The notes beneath the pieces were generated by a model, which had not been told where the DNA came from, made no database searches, and was given only the letters and a program-made list of their open reading frames with translations. 41,239 bases of DNA from Ophiostoma sp. CBS 140.51 (taxonomy: Eukaryota; Ascomycota; Sordariomycetes; Ophiostomatales; Ophiostomataceae): NCBI GenBank assembly GCA_029298735.1, contig JANSLP010000288.1:1-41239 (forward strand), read 5' to 3'. Below are positions 33,057-41,239 of this stretch, piece after piece (the stretch's first letter is position 1; each line of letters starts with the position of its first letter). A program made the position numbers and the translations under genes.

Positions 33057-33382
33057 ATGCGGGCATGAACCAACATGTGGCGTCGTCACGCGTACAGAGA
33101 GAGCTGAAATACAAAGACGAGGTAAGAAAATGGATACAAATCCGGATCTGAGAGAAAGAAGAAGACGAGGTAACCAGCACACAAAAAAGTGCAAAGATGA
33201 ACCAACACGAGGAGCAGCAAATGGAAAAGGCAAAAAGTGAGAGGCCAAGACAGCCTTTGCGCTAAAGGTCGATCCTCGCTGGAGTGGGGCAAAGCTAGCC
33301 AACAGGCTAAGCGCCGGATGGGGAATCCCTCTTTGACAAGCAGTGCCAGCCAACACCAACGGCGGGCGGTGCCCTTTGTGTC

Positions 33383-33550
33383 TGTTGGTTGATAGTCTTA
33401 TTTTGTGTATTTTGTGTATTTTGTGTTTTGCACATCTGTGCTGAATGTTTCTATTTTCTCAACCTCAGCAGTGTTGGTTGTTGGTCTTACTTTGTGCATT
33501 TTGTGTTTGTATTTTCGTGCTGAATGTTTCTATTTTCTCAACCTCAGCAG
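33383..33550. repeat. Tandem duplication, units of 89 and 79 bp
   Basis: Copies 33383-33471 and 33472-33550 both start tgttggttg and end ctcaacctcagcag. The last 34 bp are identical (33438-33471 and 33517-33550), while the T/G-rich first half (repeats of ttttgtgtat) varies in length. It lies 3' of the minus-strand HMG gene ending at 33823. Confidence 0.85.
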
Positions 33551-33645
33551 ACCATGGCCTGTCCGTTCTGTGGCCCCTTGCATCCGTCTTTCCTCCGTAC
33601 ATCTGTTCTCCCTAGAAATCCTTGGTATATCCTCCAGTGCCATTT

Positions 33646-33712
33646 GAAAATGAAAGAAAATGAAAGAAATGAAAGAAATTAAAGAAAATGAAAGAAAATG
33701 AAAGAAAACGAA
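33646..33712. repeat. AAATGAAAG-type microsatellite
   Basis: Imperfect repeats of aaaatgaaag and aaatgaaag run for about 65 bp, just beyond the stop of the HMG gene at 33823. Confidence 0.8.
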
Positions 33713-33822
33713 ATCGTCGCTGCACTGTCTGCATTCTGTCTGTGCTAGTGCCAATCCCTGCCCTACTATCACCAGCGTCGAGCTGCAGCGCCTTGGGCGT
33801 GTCCGTCCTTGGTCCCTGAAAT

Positions 33823-34612
33823 TTATTTGGTCTTCTTGTTGGCGTTGTACTTGTAGCCGGGGTACATTTCCTTGTGCAGACGGTGCGCCTCGACAGCCTT
33901 GGCGTTGTACCGGAGACGCGTCTCTCGTGGCTCCAGCTTCCACATGTGGGAGACAACTGTGGCTGTAGAAGTCAGGGAGTCAGCGAGGAAGCGAGGAAGC
34001 GAGGAAACGAGCGGGCGAGAACTGCGCGTGAATTTCGCTCGCAGCTGTCTCGCCCTCGAGTGAGGACAAAAAACCGTTGTTGCGGTACAGCCACGAGACA
34101 AGGGGACGACAAGACTCACAAATATAGCCGGCCGTGGCATGGGGGAGCTCCTTGCGGATCTCTTTCGACTTCTGCGATCGGTAGATGATCCACGCATTGG
34201 GTGGCCGCGGGATGTGAGCCGACTTGAAAGCAGGGAGAGTAGCCTTGGTGTCTTGGATGACTGCGTAAAAATTGTATCAGTATGTGACTCGATGTCGCAT
34301 ATTGGATCTCGACGGACGTACCTTTGGCATGGCCGACAACGGTGAAGCGAGAGTCGTCAAGTGCCTGACTGTCCACCATCTGCGTCAAGCGGAAAGTCCG
34401 GGCCTCAGAGTCGTAGATGATCGAACAGTCCTCGTCCATCACGTATCTAATTGTGTTAGATCTTGAAACACTGGTTCAGAAGATAGGAGCATTGGGGCTC
34501 ACTGGAAGTTGCGCGCAGCATGGCGAATTTGCTCTGCCGTGACGGTCTCCTCGGGGATGATGATGACGGGCTTCTTGTCGTGAACGACGAACGTGACGCG
34601 GCGTAAAGCCAT
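33823..34612 (-). CDS. Compact HMG-box (MATA_HMG) protein, 171 aa
   Basis: Four exons (34612-34503, 34446-34322, 34260-34120, 33962-33823) join in frame to 171 residues. The N-terminal 90 residues (MALRRVTFVVHDKKPVIIIP onward) match nothing I recognise. Residues 94-165 form an HMG box of the mating-type class: IPRPPNAWIIYRS, then VVSHMWK, then MYPGYKYN; the chain stops six residues later (ANKKTK). The last intron splits a Ser codon after its first base, within the box, at the site where MAT1-2-1 genes carry their conserved intron. It should bind DNA in the nucleus. It could be a MAT1-1-3-like gene, a second MAT1-2 gene or a duplicated MAT1-2-1. The last intron contains GCGAG-type repeats. The MAT1-2-1-like gene lies 567 bp upstream on the same strand. 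Confidence 0.82.
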
Positions 34613-34620
34613 TGCAGACG

Positions 34621-34680
34621 GTGTGTTGCGAGGTGTGTTGTGCGGTGTGTTGCGAGGTGTGATGCGAAGTGTGTTGCGAA
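34621..34680. repeat. 12-bp repeat x5 abutting the HMG gene start
   Basis: Five consecutive 12-bp units of the form gtgtgttgcgag, with one to three changes each, end 8 bp before the start codon at 34612 and so form its leader or core promoter. Confidence 0.85.
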
Positions 34681-34739
34681 CGAGGCGAGCGGACGAGGAA
34701 GAAAGGAAGCGAGGCGAGAAAAAAACAGCGAGGAAGCCA

Positions 34740-34990
34740 GAAGAGAAGATTTGCGAATAACGAGAAGATAAGATTTGCGAGCAACGAGGAGAGAAGATTT
34801 GCGAGCAACAAGGAGAGAAGATTTGCTGGCGACGAGGCAAACGAAGGAGACGGTGGGGCCGAGTCACGTGATATCGAAGCGAGCGAGGCGAGACACTAGA
34901 AAAGGCGGGCGAGGTGAACGGACGAGAAAGAAAAAGCGAGTGAGGTGAGGCGAGCAGAGAAAAAAAAGAGGGAGCGAAGCGATCGGATGA
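34740..34990. repeat. 24-bp repeat x4 followed by a GCGAG-rich tract
   Basis: Units of 24 bp (gaggagagaagatttgcgag plus caac) at about 34740-34763, 34764-34787, 34788-34811 and 34812-34835 are followed to about 34,990 by purine-rich sequence full of gcgag/gcgagg. The same gcgagg motif recurs in the last intron of the HMG gene (33980-34018). Confidence 0.8.
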
Positions 34991-35179
34991 GAAAAAAAAC
35001 TGTGGCTGTAGGCGTTATTAATACAGTGGTTTTTTGGCTGTCGAAAAGCATTGAGAAGGCCAGAAATCCCTTCGTGAGACTGTTCTGCAGACTATAAGAA
35101 AGTTAACGGAAATCCCAAGGAATAGAACCTTTCGGAGATAGAAGATAGTAATAGACTTACACTGAAGAGACTCAATAGA

Positions 35180-36139
35180 CTATATGTCACTGGAGGGGGA
35201 AGCAGCCGTCTCGAAGTCCAGAGGAGGAGTAAGCATTGAGGCCAAGGTCGATGTGGCCGCATCCTGGGGCGTTTCGGAAGTCGCGTTATGGACATTATAG
35301 ACGCCATTGTTTCCCTTATTGCGACGGCGGATGTCTGAGGACTTCCGCGGGTTGTACTTGTAGTGAGGGTGAAGGGCCTCAACCTGGCGCTTGATGTCGA
35401 CGGCCATCTTGTAGTAGTGGACGCGGATCTCGTCGACCTCCTCGTTCCACTGACGACCTAGAATAATGGCTTGTTCGCGTTAGTATAGAAGAGACAAAAT
35501 GTAAACAGAGCCAAAGTATCAACTTACAAATGTCGTTGTTTGACAGCCTTGGGTTAGATTGCTTCACAGCCTTGTGATGATCCTTGCGGTAGAGAATATA
35601 GGCATTGGGAGGGCGAGGGACCTTCACTGCACCACCACGGGCATTGCGGCGAGCGCTGCTCGCTGAGACCGGGGCACCGACACTCGGCACCGGGGCGGAA
35701 TTTTGAAGAGGGTAACCGGGTGGAACCCAAACATCAAGATCTTCAGTGCAAGTGGCAATGTTCTCTGGGCGAAAGAATGCGGCCCGACCAAGAAAGTAGC
35801 GGTCGGGATGCGTGCCGCTACCGTCAATCACAAATTTGACCATTGCTTCCCCAATAGCACTGCATGAGTAGCTGTTAGAATATTGTGGCATGAAGAGGTG
35901 AGTCGATGTACGTTGGGAAGTATTTACCTAGCATAGTTGTGGGCGATGTAGCGCTTTCCGCCCTCGTCCAGGATACGAAAAGTCGGGCCTGGGATACCGA
36001 TGAGGTCGCTACCTGGCATCACTTGGATGGCCAGACTGGTCCAGAACTGGGCCAGGATGCTCGGTTCAATGATTGTATGGATGATAGATCCGTTCAGATC
36101 GACGCTGAACATCAACGGCGACATCTGGGTTGCGTCCAT
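35180..36139 (-). CDS. MAT1-2-1: Mating-type HMG-box protein, MAT1-2-1-like
   Basis: Exons 36139-35928, 35859-35528 and 35469-35180 join to 277 residues. The N-terminal part (residues 1-150) has the loosely conserved layout of Sordariomycete MAT1-2-1 proteins (IEPSILAQFWTSLAI near residue 25). The HMG box at about 151-222 is diagnostic: VPRPPNAYILYRKDHH, NPRLSNNDIS, ILGRQWN, HPHYKYNPRKSSDIRRR. The second intron interrupts the Ser codon of NNDIS after its first base, the conserved MAT1-2-1 position; its CTAAC branch site is only 14 bases from the acceptor. Such proteins specify mating type and control pheromone and fruiting-body genes. The ATG sits in a good context (gccATGG). The C-tail is short compared with Neurospora mat a-1. 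No SLA2 or APN2 is visible in the window. Confidence 0.85.
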
Positions 36140-37090
36140 GGCTGTTGGTTGGAAGCGTTCTTGTAATGTCGAAAGCCAAGAAGCCGTGTTGGTAAAAGTC
36201 GTAAAGAAGGAAGGTTGAGAAAGAAAAAATAGAGGCTATCGTGAAAGATGATTTACCTGTAAGAAATTTTGAAGATGAAAAAGTCTGGGAGGAATAATGT
36301 TTGGAGAAAGAAGAGGGGGGGAGGGGCTGAAGAAATACAAGGAGGAGGAAGGCCAATATTCTTTGTATGTACCTAGTGAACGAAAATTACTTTCTTTCCG
36401 GTGCTTTTCTTATAGAGGAGTAGGTACTCCATTCAGGAACAGTAGGTACTCCATTCAGGAACAACAGGCACTCTCTTTCCGGAACAGCAATATTTTGTTC
36501 GTACCCACATTTTTTCGCCAAGCCAGGAAATCCAACCTTCGTGTACGGCTTGCTCTCTGTGCCCGGCGTGTTTGTTCAGAACCTGACAAGACAGATGGTC
36601 AGTTATCTGGTACTGGGGTCTGGGGATGTGGTACCGTGTTGACGCTGTCGTGACGCTGTCGTAATGCTCGAGTACATGCCTGTCGGGCTGCCCCAGGGCC
36701 AGGCCGGGTTGGAACGATGTTGAATCGAGTATAAAAATTAAGAAAAGAAGAGGAAGAGACCAGCAAGTTTTTTTTTGGGGCTGGAGATGGAACGATGCAG
36801 ATGAATGAAGAAGAAAAAAGAAACAGAAAAGGGAAAAGAAAATGCAGACGCGGAAAAAGAGCTCGAGGAAGGCATGATCGTGAGGAAGGTGCTGGCCGCG
36901 GGTGTGTTGATTTCTGCATTTTGTGTGTTTTGCCTGTATTTGCCCATCCTTCCATCAACGCCTTCCTCTTTCCCGCTCCTCGGTTCTTTCTTGTCGTTTT
37001 GCTCGGCTTGTACAAAGCAGGCGCGACTCGAAGCACTCGACAGACTCGGCCAGGACTCGCTCGACGTGTGTGTTCAACGTGCTGGCAGAA
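36140..37090. other. Upstream region of the MAT1-2-1-like gene
   Basis: No gene is seen. It contains purine-rich runs (36,300-36,350 and 36,800-36,870), the 22-bp repeat at 36420, and a doubled tgacgctgtcg at about 36,640. Long minus-strand open frames here are low-complexity Ser/Phe/Pro and not credible. Confidence 0.45.
36420..36486. repeat. 22-bp tandem repeat, two exact copies plus a decayed third
   Basis: The unit gtaggtactccattcaggaa plus ca occurs at 36420-36441 and 36442-36463. A degenerate copy (caggcactctctttccggaa) follows to 36486. The region is about 280-350 bp upstream of the MAT1-2-1-like start. Confidence 0.85.
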
Positions 37091-37092
37091 AA

Positions 37093-37326
37093 AGAACCAG
37101 GCGTCATACAGGCTTCCAAAGTAGCACAAACGATGGCCAGCGTCGTAAATACACTGTGCAAAGACCCAAACACAGCTGCTCTGCTGGTTCTTGCTACCAG
37201 ATTCAAAATTTCTTTGACCGAAAATAGGTGTATAGCTACAAAATTCTGGTAGCAAGAACCAAGGCGTCATACAGGCTTCCAAAGTGAATCGAAAGATGGC
37301 CAGTGTCGTAAATACACTGTGGAAAG
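37093..37326. repeat. Direct repeat, 163-bp spacing
   Basis: About 70 bp beginning gaaccaggcgtcatacaggc at 37095 recurs at 37256 with few changes (aaccaaggcgtcatacaggc), through gtcgtaaatacactgtg. The terminal-repeat hairpin at 37186-37260 lies between, so a unit of about 163 bp is repeated. Confidence 0.8.
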
Positions 37327-37365
37327 GCCTAAAACAAAAGCCTCCTTCCCCTGGTTCTTGCTACC
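37186..37365. mobile_element. Short fold-back remnant with GGTTCTTGCTACC ends
   Basis: GGTTCTTGCTACC at 37186-37198 faces its reverse complement at 37248-37260 (the stem extends to about 17 bp with tctggtagcaagaacca), with a loop of about 45 bases. A third copy in forward orientation lies at 37353-37365. These look like the ends of a non-autonomous DNA transposon that has lost its inside. Confidence 0.6.
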
Positions 37366-37692
37366 AAATTCAGAGTGTGTTTGGGTAAGGCGGGGGGCGA
37401 GTCCCCTGGTAGCCGCGCCAAGCACCTGCACAGCATTGCCCTACAAGATGGCCCAGGCACACACACCAGGCACCCCTGCACAACATGGCCCCGGCCAGAG
37501 CACCTCGCCGTACCGCACGTCACAGCCATGGTTCGCTCTGCCAGAACCCAGATTGCTGGACTGACCCCCGCATAGCAAAAACTAAACACGAACAACACGA
37601 TCCAGACATCACAAACACGTCCACAGCGGTCTAGCACGTTTTTGCGGCCGCACTCACCTGGGGAAACGGCCAACGGAGTCCTTGGGCGTCTT

Positions 37693-37951
37693 ATTCTTGC
37701 TTCCAGATGACAGGTGCATATTCCAGGGCCGACTACGAAACTATTGGCAGCACGACAGTCCGACCAGCAGCCCGACAGCCCAACCAGCCCGACCGACGTC
37801 CAAAGCATCCCAGCAGCATCACCGAGTCCACAAGGCCCTGTCCATGTCCTGGCATATGCTATTTTGCGTCTCGTTCCTTCTACCACATCGCAGGTAGCTT
37901 TGCGCGGTCCCCACAAGGGAGAATGCCGGTTCGACATTGGTAGCACGAACC
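37693..37951. mobile_element. MITE-like element, ~260 bp, copy 1
   Basis: It is bounded by attcttgcttcc (37693) and, inverted, ggtagcacgaacc (37939-37951). Its inside (gcagcatcaccgagtccaca, then gcaggtagctttgcgcgg, then gaatgccggttcgacattgg) matches the same order in copy 2 at 38042-38253. There is no coding capacity. Confidence 0.6.
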
Positions 37952-38041
37952 AACCATCCCAGCGTTGCTTCCAGAGTCGTTGAACAGGGTTCTCACGTCC
38001 ACAGCAACCGATCGAAGCAGTCAAAGAAATCCCAGGGGTCG

Positions 38042-38253
38042 GGTTCTTGCTCCCAGATCGTATGTGCTTTCAGATCGACAAGGCGGAATGCTTCGCAAAA
38101 AAACATAGCGGCAACCCGGCAGCATTACCGCGTCCACAATACCTCAAACACCGTTCAACAAGCTCCTGCAAGTCCCGTCATCGCCGCCAGATCTAAGGTA
38201 GCTTTGTGCGTCCCCCCCGGACGATGCCCGGTTTGGCATTGGTAGAACAAACC
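38042..38253. mobile_element. MITE-like element, ~210 bp, copy 2
   Basis: It is bounded by ggttcttgctccc (38042-38054) and, inverted, ggtagaacaaacc (38241-38253). It shares inner blocks with copy 1: gcagcattaccgcgtccaca, aaggtagctttgtgcg and cggtttggcattgg. No gene is inside. Confidence 0.6.
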
Positions 38254-38948
38254 AGCCATTCCAGCCACGTCCAGCAAAGCTCAGCAGCGTTCGTGCGTCT
38301 ACTCTACTCGAGGGAGGTCGCCAAATCAGCGCCAGGAAGCCTCGTTCTACAGACTGCGAGTGTCTTTGTTCCATTACGGCGACGGGCTTCCATCGCCTAT
38401 TGACCACCACCTACTGCGTATTAACCTTTAGAAGCGTAGTCCGTTAACCCGCAAAAAATCGACAGAAACGGTCTTTCCCGCCGCCTAACTCGCCGGCAAT
38501 ATAATATTGAAAACGCCTTTGTATATTTTTAAAGTGAATAAATTCATTTATTCATTTATGTTATCCAGCTTGTTGTTACAGACCTGTCCGGCAAGCATTC
38601 TGCCGTTGTACACCGCCCGGCCCCTGGATTCTGTATTTACTCACTCCTTGAGCTACATACTCGTCTTCGGCCTGAGCCCTACCTGCGCCATAGCCAATAC
38701 ACTGTCTTCCCTGCTCGTCCTCACCTACCTGCCTACCTGCCTGCTAGCAGCGACATTCTAAGTCTTTATAACCATATTTCTTAACAAAAGGCAGTGAAAA
38801 AAAACCGTTGGGCCAAGAGCAGTGTCCCAATTAGGACTAGCGTGGACCTAACCCAAGGAAGGGTGTCGAGGTTTGTTGACGTTTTTGTGTCCGATTCTCT
38901 TACACGTACGTCCAATAGCATAGCAGCCAAATCAATTCTTGGAGGCCC
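38254..38948. other. Spacer between transposon remnants
   Basis: No gene is supported. A 66-codon hydrophobic open frame from the ATG at 38561 to 38761 has a leucine-rich, signal-like start but no match or splice context; it is most likely chance. CCTACCTG repeats occur near 38,720-38,745. Confidence 0.4.
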
Positions 38949-40040
38949 AATTCTTGCTACTACTCCGTAGAGTGTACCCACCTAGTAACCACATTTTCGT
39001 AAACAATAAAGCAAGAAAAGCAAAGAAAAAAACGTTACATGCAATTGATTATAGAAAAAGAAAACAAAATTAGAAAATATGTGACAACCACAGCCAGAAC
39101 CGCAATTATATTCTCCATCTGACAGCAAACCGAGGTCGTCCTTAGCTGTGAACTTCGCGTTGGGGTCTGTTTTGTACCGGTCTTTTTATGTGAGGCCTCA
39201 GAACTTCGACCTTTGCTTCCAGGGCTTTTGATTTATCGTTTTTAGAGAGTTGACTCGACGACTTTTTCCACAATGTGTCCTTTTCAATATGCTGAAAAAG
39301 TTCCTGCGATGACGTCGATGTGCCCTCTTCCCGTTGGTACTGCCGTACGTTTGAGGAGAACTCAAGAGTCTGCCTAGGGTTGCCCAAGTGGTGCCAGAGG
39401 TTCGAGAATAACCTCCGGAGAAAGAGGCTGAGCTGATGCTTCTTTTTTCTCTTCCCGTACCAATAGGCCATTGGCTAATGGCATTTTCACATTCACAGGC
39501 CAAAGACCACTGGCCAGCCGCCCCCTCTGTATGTTTCTTGGCGGCATTGCTTCTTCCTAGGCAGAAAAGTAGACCTGAAGAAAGGATATCCTGGTAAATC
39601 CTTGAAGAGGAGAAAACGCCTACATTAAGCGGTTGCAAGGGATGAAAAGAAGGGAGACCTTTTTTTTGCACAACTTCGTAAATCCATCACGAAGAGCCTT
39701 TAACGACTACCCACTTCGCCAGGTGTTTCTCCTGGGTCAGATAGAGCTTCTGGAAGGACTGGAAGGCTGTAGATACAGACTGGCTGCCATTTAGTCTCTT
39801 TCTGAGAGACGCGTACGTGACGTTGTTCTTTTTGGCAGCTTGTCGTATGGAGGTGCCATCTTCATGAGCGGAAATAGCCTTGGCAACGTCAGATTCGGAG
39901 TATTTGCGCCGTCCATTATTCAGAAAATCTGGGGTTAATTGGAGCATTTTTTGGTGGCCTTACAGCATCTTGAAGTTGTTGTGTTCACGGGCGGGGGAGG
40001 GGGGAAGCAGATTTCCTGGTTTGCATCGGTAGCACGAACC
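38949..40040 (-). mobile_element. Internally deleted pogo-like transposon relic
   Basis: Around the transposase remnant the left boundary is aattcttgctact (38949-38961) and the right boundary ggtagcacgaacc (40028-40040). As inverted ends they agree at 10 of 13 positions, the left one altered by G-to-A/C-to-T changes. The right end is nearly identical to the end of the MITE at 37939, linking the small elements to this transposase family. Boundaries are inferred from these ends only; I could not establish the TA duplication. Confidence 0.5.
39142..39947 (-). pseudogene. Pogo/Fot1-like transposase, truncated and frameshifted
   Basis: From the ATG at 39947 comes a psq-type helix-turn-helix (RRKYSESDVAKAISAHEDGT, SIRQAAKKNNVTYASLRKRL) as at the N-terminus of pogo-family transposases, then LTQEKHLAKWVVVKGSS and a TGA at 39687. 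In the same frame directly afterwards is QKKGLPSFHPLQPLNVGVF, which corresponds to the end of the DDE domain (LQPLDVGVF in relatives). So the whole catalytic middle, roughly 250-300 residues, is missing. Further on the C-terminal part continues in another frame, ending SKALEAKVEVLRPHIKRPVQ, like the coiled basic tail of fungal pogo transposases. It is not functional. Confidence 0.75.
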
Positions 40041-40159
40041 AACCGTCATGGCACATTCAGCACAGCTTAACAGCGTTACTACGTCCCCGCTATCCTGCTC
40101 AAGTAATAAAGTAAGCTCTTGAAAGCTCAATTCCTTCTATCAGATCACAATTAGTTGTA

Positions 40160-40437
40160 CCCCGGGTAAAACTCCGTGCCGACATCGGTAGTAACGACCA
40201 GTAGCCTTATGGACTTGTACAGTAGCTTGTTTGGAAGACTACGACGAGTAAACATTATAACATACTCGATAAAGCTTTGACAAGCTTAGTCTTCACCACC
40301 AAGTTAATAATTTTAACCAAGTTGCCCCGGAGTAAAATATTAAGTCAATATCGGTAGCAGCAACCGGTAGCCCTATAAACTTGCACAGTAGTTCATCTGA
40401 AAGACCGTAACGAGTATATATTGTGTATATCAAAGTC
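40160..40437. repeat. Diverged tandem pair, ~166-bp period
   Basis: Copies at about 40160-40278 and 40324-40437 share ccccgg.gtaaaa, cggtag, accggtagccctataaactt / accagtagccttatggactt, gcacagtag and acgagta. Differences are mostly transitions. Each contains a version of the transposon end motif (40187-40199 and 40353-40365). Confidence 0.6.
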
Positions 40438-41239
40438 TCTGGGTGGCTAGTTCATGCGGCTGAGTCTTGTGATTATCTCCATCTTTTTTTGTGTTTGGTT
40501 TCAATTTTGTGCCAACGGCAACACAGAAACACGATGAAAAACGTGTAGTTCAGGTGACAGAACAGAAGCTTCATTCATCAAACGCACAAGCCTGGGTCTA
40601 AAATTAGCCTTTTTTGAATTTGAATTTGAAAACGGCAACGTCAGCAGCTGTCTAAGCTTTCAGCTGTTTTTATTGGGTACCCTCTCTTCTTCTGTCTCGT
40701 CTTCTGTCTTTTGTCTCGTCTTCTGCTTCCTTGTGATTGTCTTCTATTGTATCATTCACATTACTTTTGGTCTGCCATGCAGGTTGGGATTGCTCAGTTA
40801 ACTATCTTTTCTCTCAGCGCATTTTGTCATCTGCTTACTGTCAACATCGGCAGCACCAACCAACAGTCCTACTGTTAGAGGTTTGACACTGGATTAGGTG
40901 AGGAAGAGCGTTCGATAAGGATCACGAAATGAGAGGTTGGATGATAGGTCCGAGCAAGGAGTAGAATGATTGCAAGACTGAATCTTGTGGGAATCGGTCC
41001 CGAGAGTGGGTCCAAATTGTTTCTGCGTTCAATGTTTCGAATTGTTGTTTCATGCGCAAAGGCGCTCTGTTGATGAATCGAGAAATAAATAAATAAAAAA
41101 TAAAAAAAGGAAGAGAGAATGCCAACTGTGGGAGAAAAAAAAAGAAGGGGGGAGGGGCCTATTTGGCGAGGGGCGAGAAAAAAGCAAGAGCTCGTTGGAT
41201 TAAGGGAGGAAAATGTGGTAGCTTTGACAGGAGTGAAGG
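40438..41239. other. Right-edge AT-rich region without genes
   Basis: One more end-motif copy, ggcagcaccaacc, lies at 40849-40861. A CT-rich stretch with tctcgtcttctgtctt repeats spans 40,685-40,735. No coding region or RNA gene can be supported. Confidence 0.5.

Larger units (their letters stand above)
30801..33822. other. 3-kb gene-poor interval between the oxidoreductase and the HMG genes
   Basis: No convincing gene. The right copy of the direct repeat is at 31604-31813. Around 31,875-31,970 there is a short Ala-rich open frame with coding-like codons and a donor-like CAG|GTACCT, perhaps a decayed exon. From 32,200 to 32,700 an open frame of about 128 codons after its first ATG (32295) has no family resemblance. 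The motif gcaaacaggagtgcac occurs at about 32,723 and 32,822. Confidence 0.5.

Noticed and set aside
37925..37960. GGTTCGA inside a repeat, like a tRNA B box, suggesting a SINE
   Set aside because: No A box at the right distance, no cloverleaf and no A-rich tail; the inverted ends fit a DNA element better.
38561..38761. 66-codon Leu-rich open frame with a signal-peptide-like start
   Set aside because: It lies among transposon remnants, with no homology or transcript signal.

Overview
The window is nuclear DNA of a filamentous ascomycete (Pezizomycotina, most likely a Sordariomycete). The evidence is short spliceosomal introns with GTRNGT donors and CTAAC/CTGAC branch sites, a Zn(II)2Cys6 regulator of the Fungal_trans_2 type, GPI-type and Ser-rich wall proteins, DBP3 and RFT1 orthologues, and HMG-box genes of the mating-type (MATA_HMG) class. 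I cannot name the species. I read eleven protein-coding genes with defensible exon structures, one possible gene end cut by the left edge, and a transposon-rich right end.

Left third (1-15.0 kb): a GPI-type wall protein gene (minus strand) and a 1,048-residue Ser/Ala-rich secreted wall protein gene (plus strand) diverge from an 8.3-kb gene-free interval. That interval is strongly strand-biased, with the pyrimidine-rich strand pointing into each gene. Just downstream is a small two-exon gene for a 91-residue membrane protein, too short for most gene finders, whose start codon overlaps the stop of a five-codon upstream ORF.

Middle (15.2-30.8 kb): a short-chain dehydrogenase related to norsolorinic-acid-ketoreductase-like proteins (minus), a spliced zinc-cluster regulator (plus), a ten-exon secreted subtilase with a PA insert (plus), the nucleolar DEAD-box helicase DBP3 (plus), RFT1 (minus, converging on DBP3), and a 6-phosphogluconate/3-hydroxyisobutyrate-dehydrogenase-like oxidoreductase (minus). 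The last lies between two diverged ~210-bp direct repeats.

Right third (31-41 kb): the most interesting part. Two HMG-box genes lie in tandem on the minus strand. One is a good MAT1-2-1 homologue (277 aa); the other is a compact 171-aa protein with the HMG box at its C-terminus. In both, an intron splits the same serine codon of the HMG box after its first base. The usual MAT neighbours (SLA2, APN2) are not in the window. The genes are wrapped in short tandem repeats (12, 24 and 22 bp units, a GCGAG-rich tract). Beyond them, 37.1-40.9 kb is a graveyard of non-autonomous elements sharing an end motif close to GGTTCKTGCTACC, around an internally deleted pogo-like transposase relic.

All exon boundaries were read by eye from splice signals and checked for reading-frame continuity. 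Family names come from recognising motifs, not from searches.
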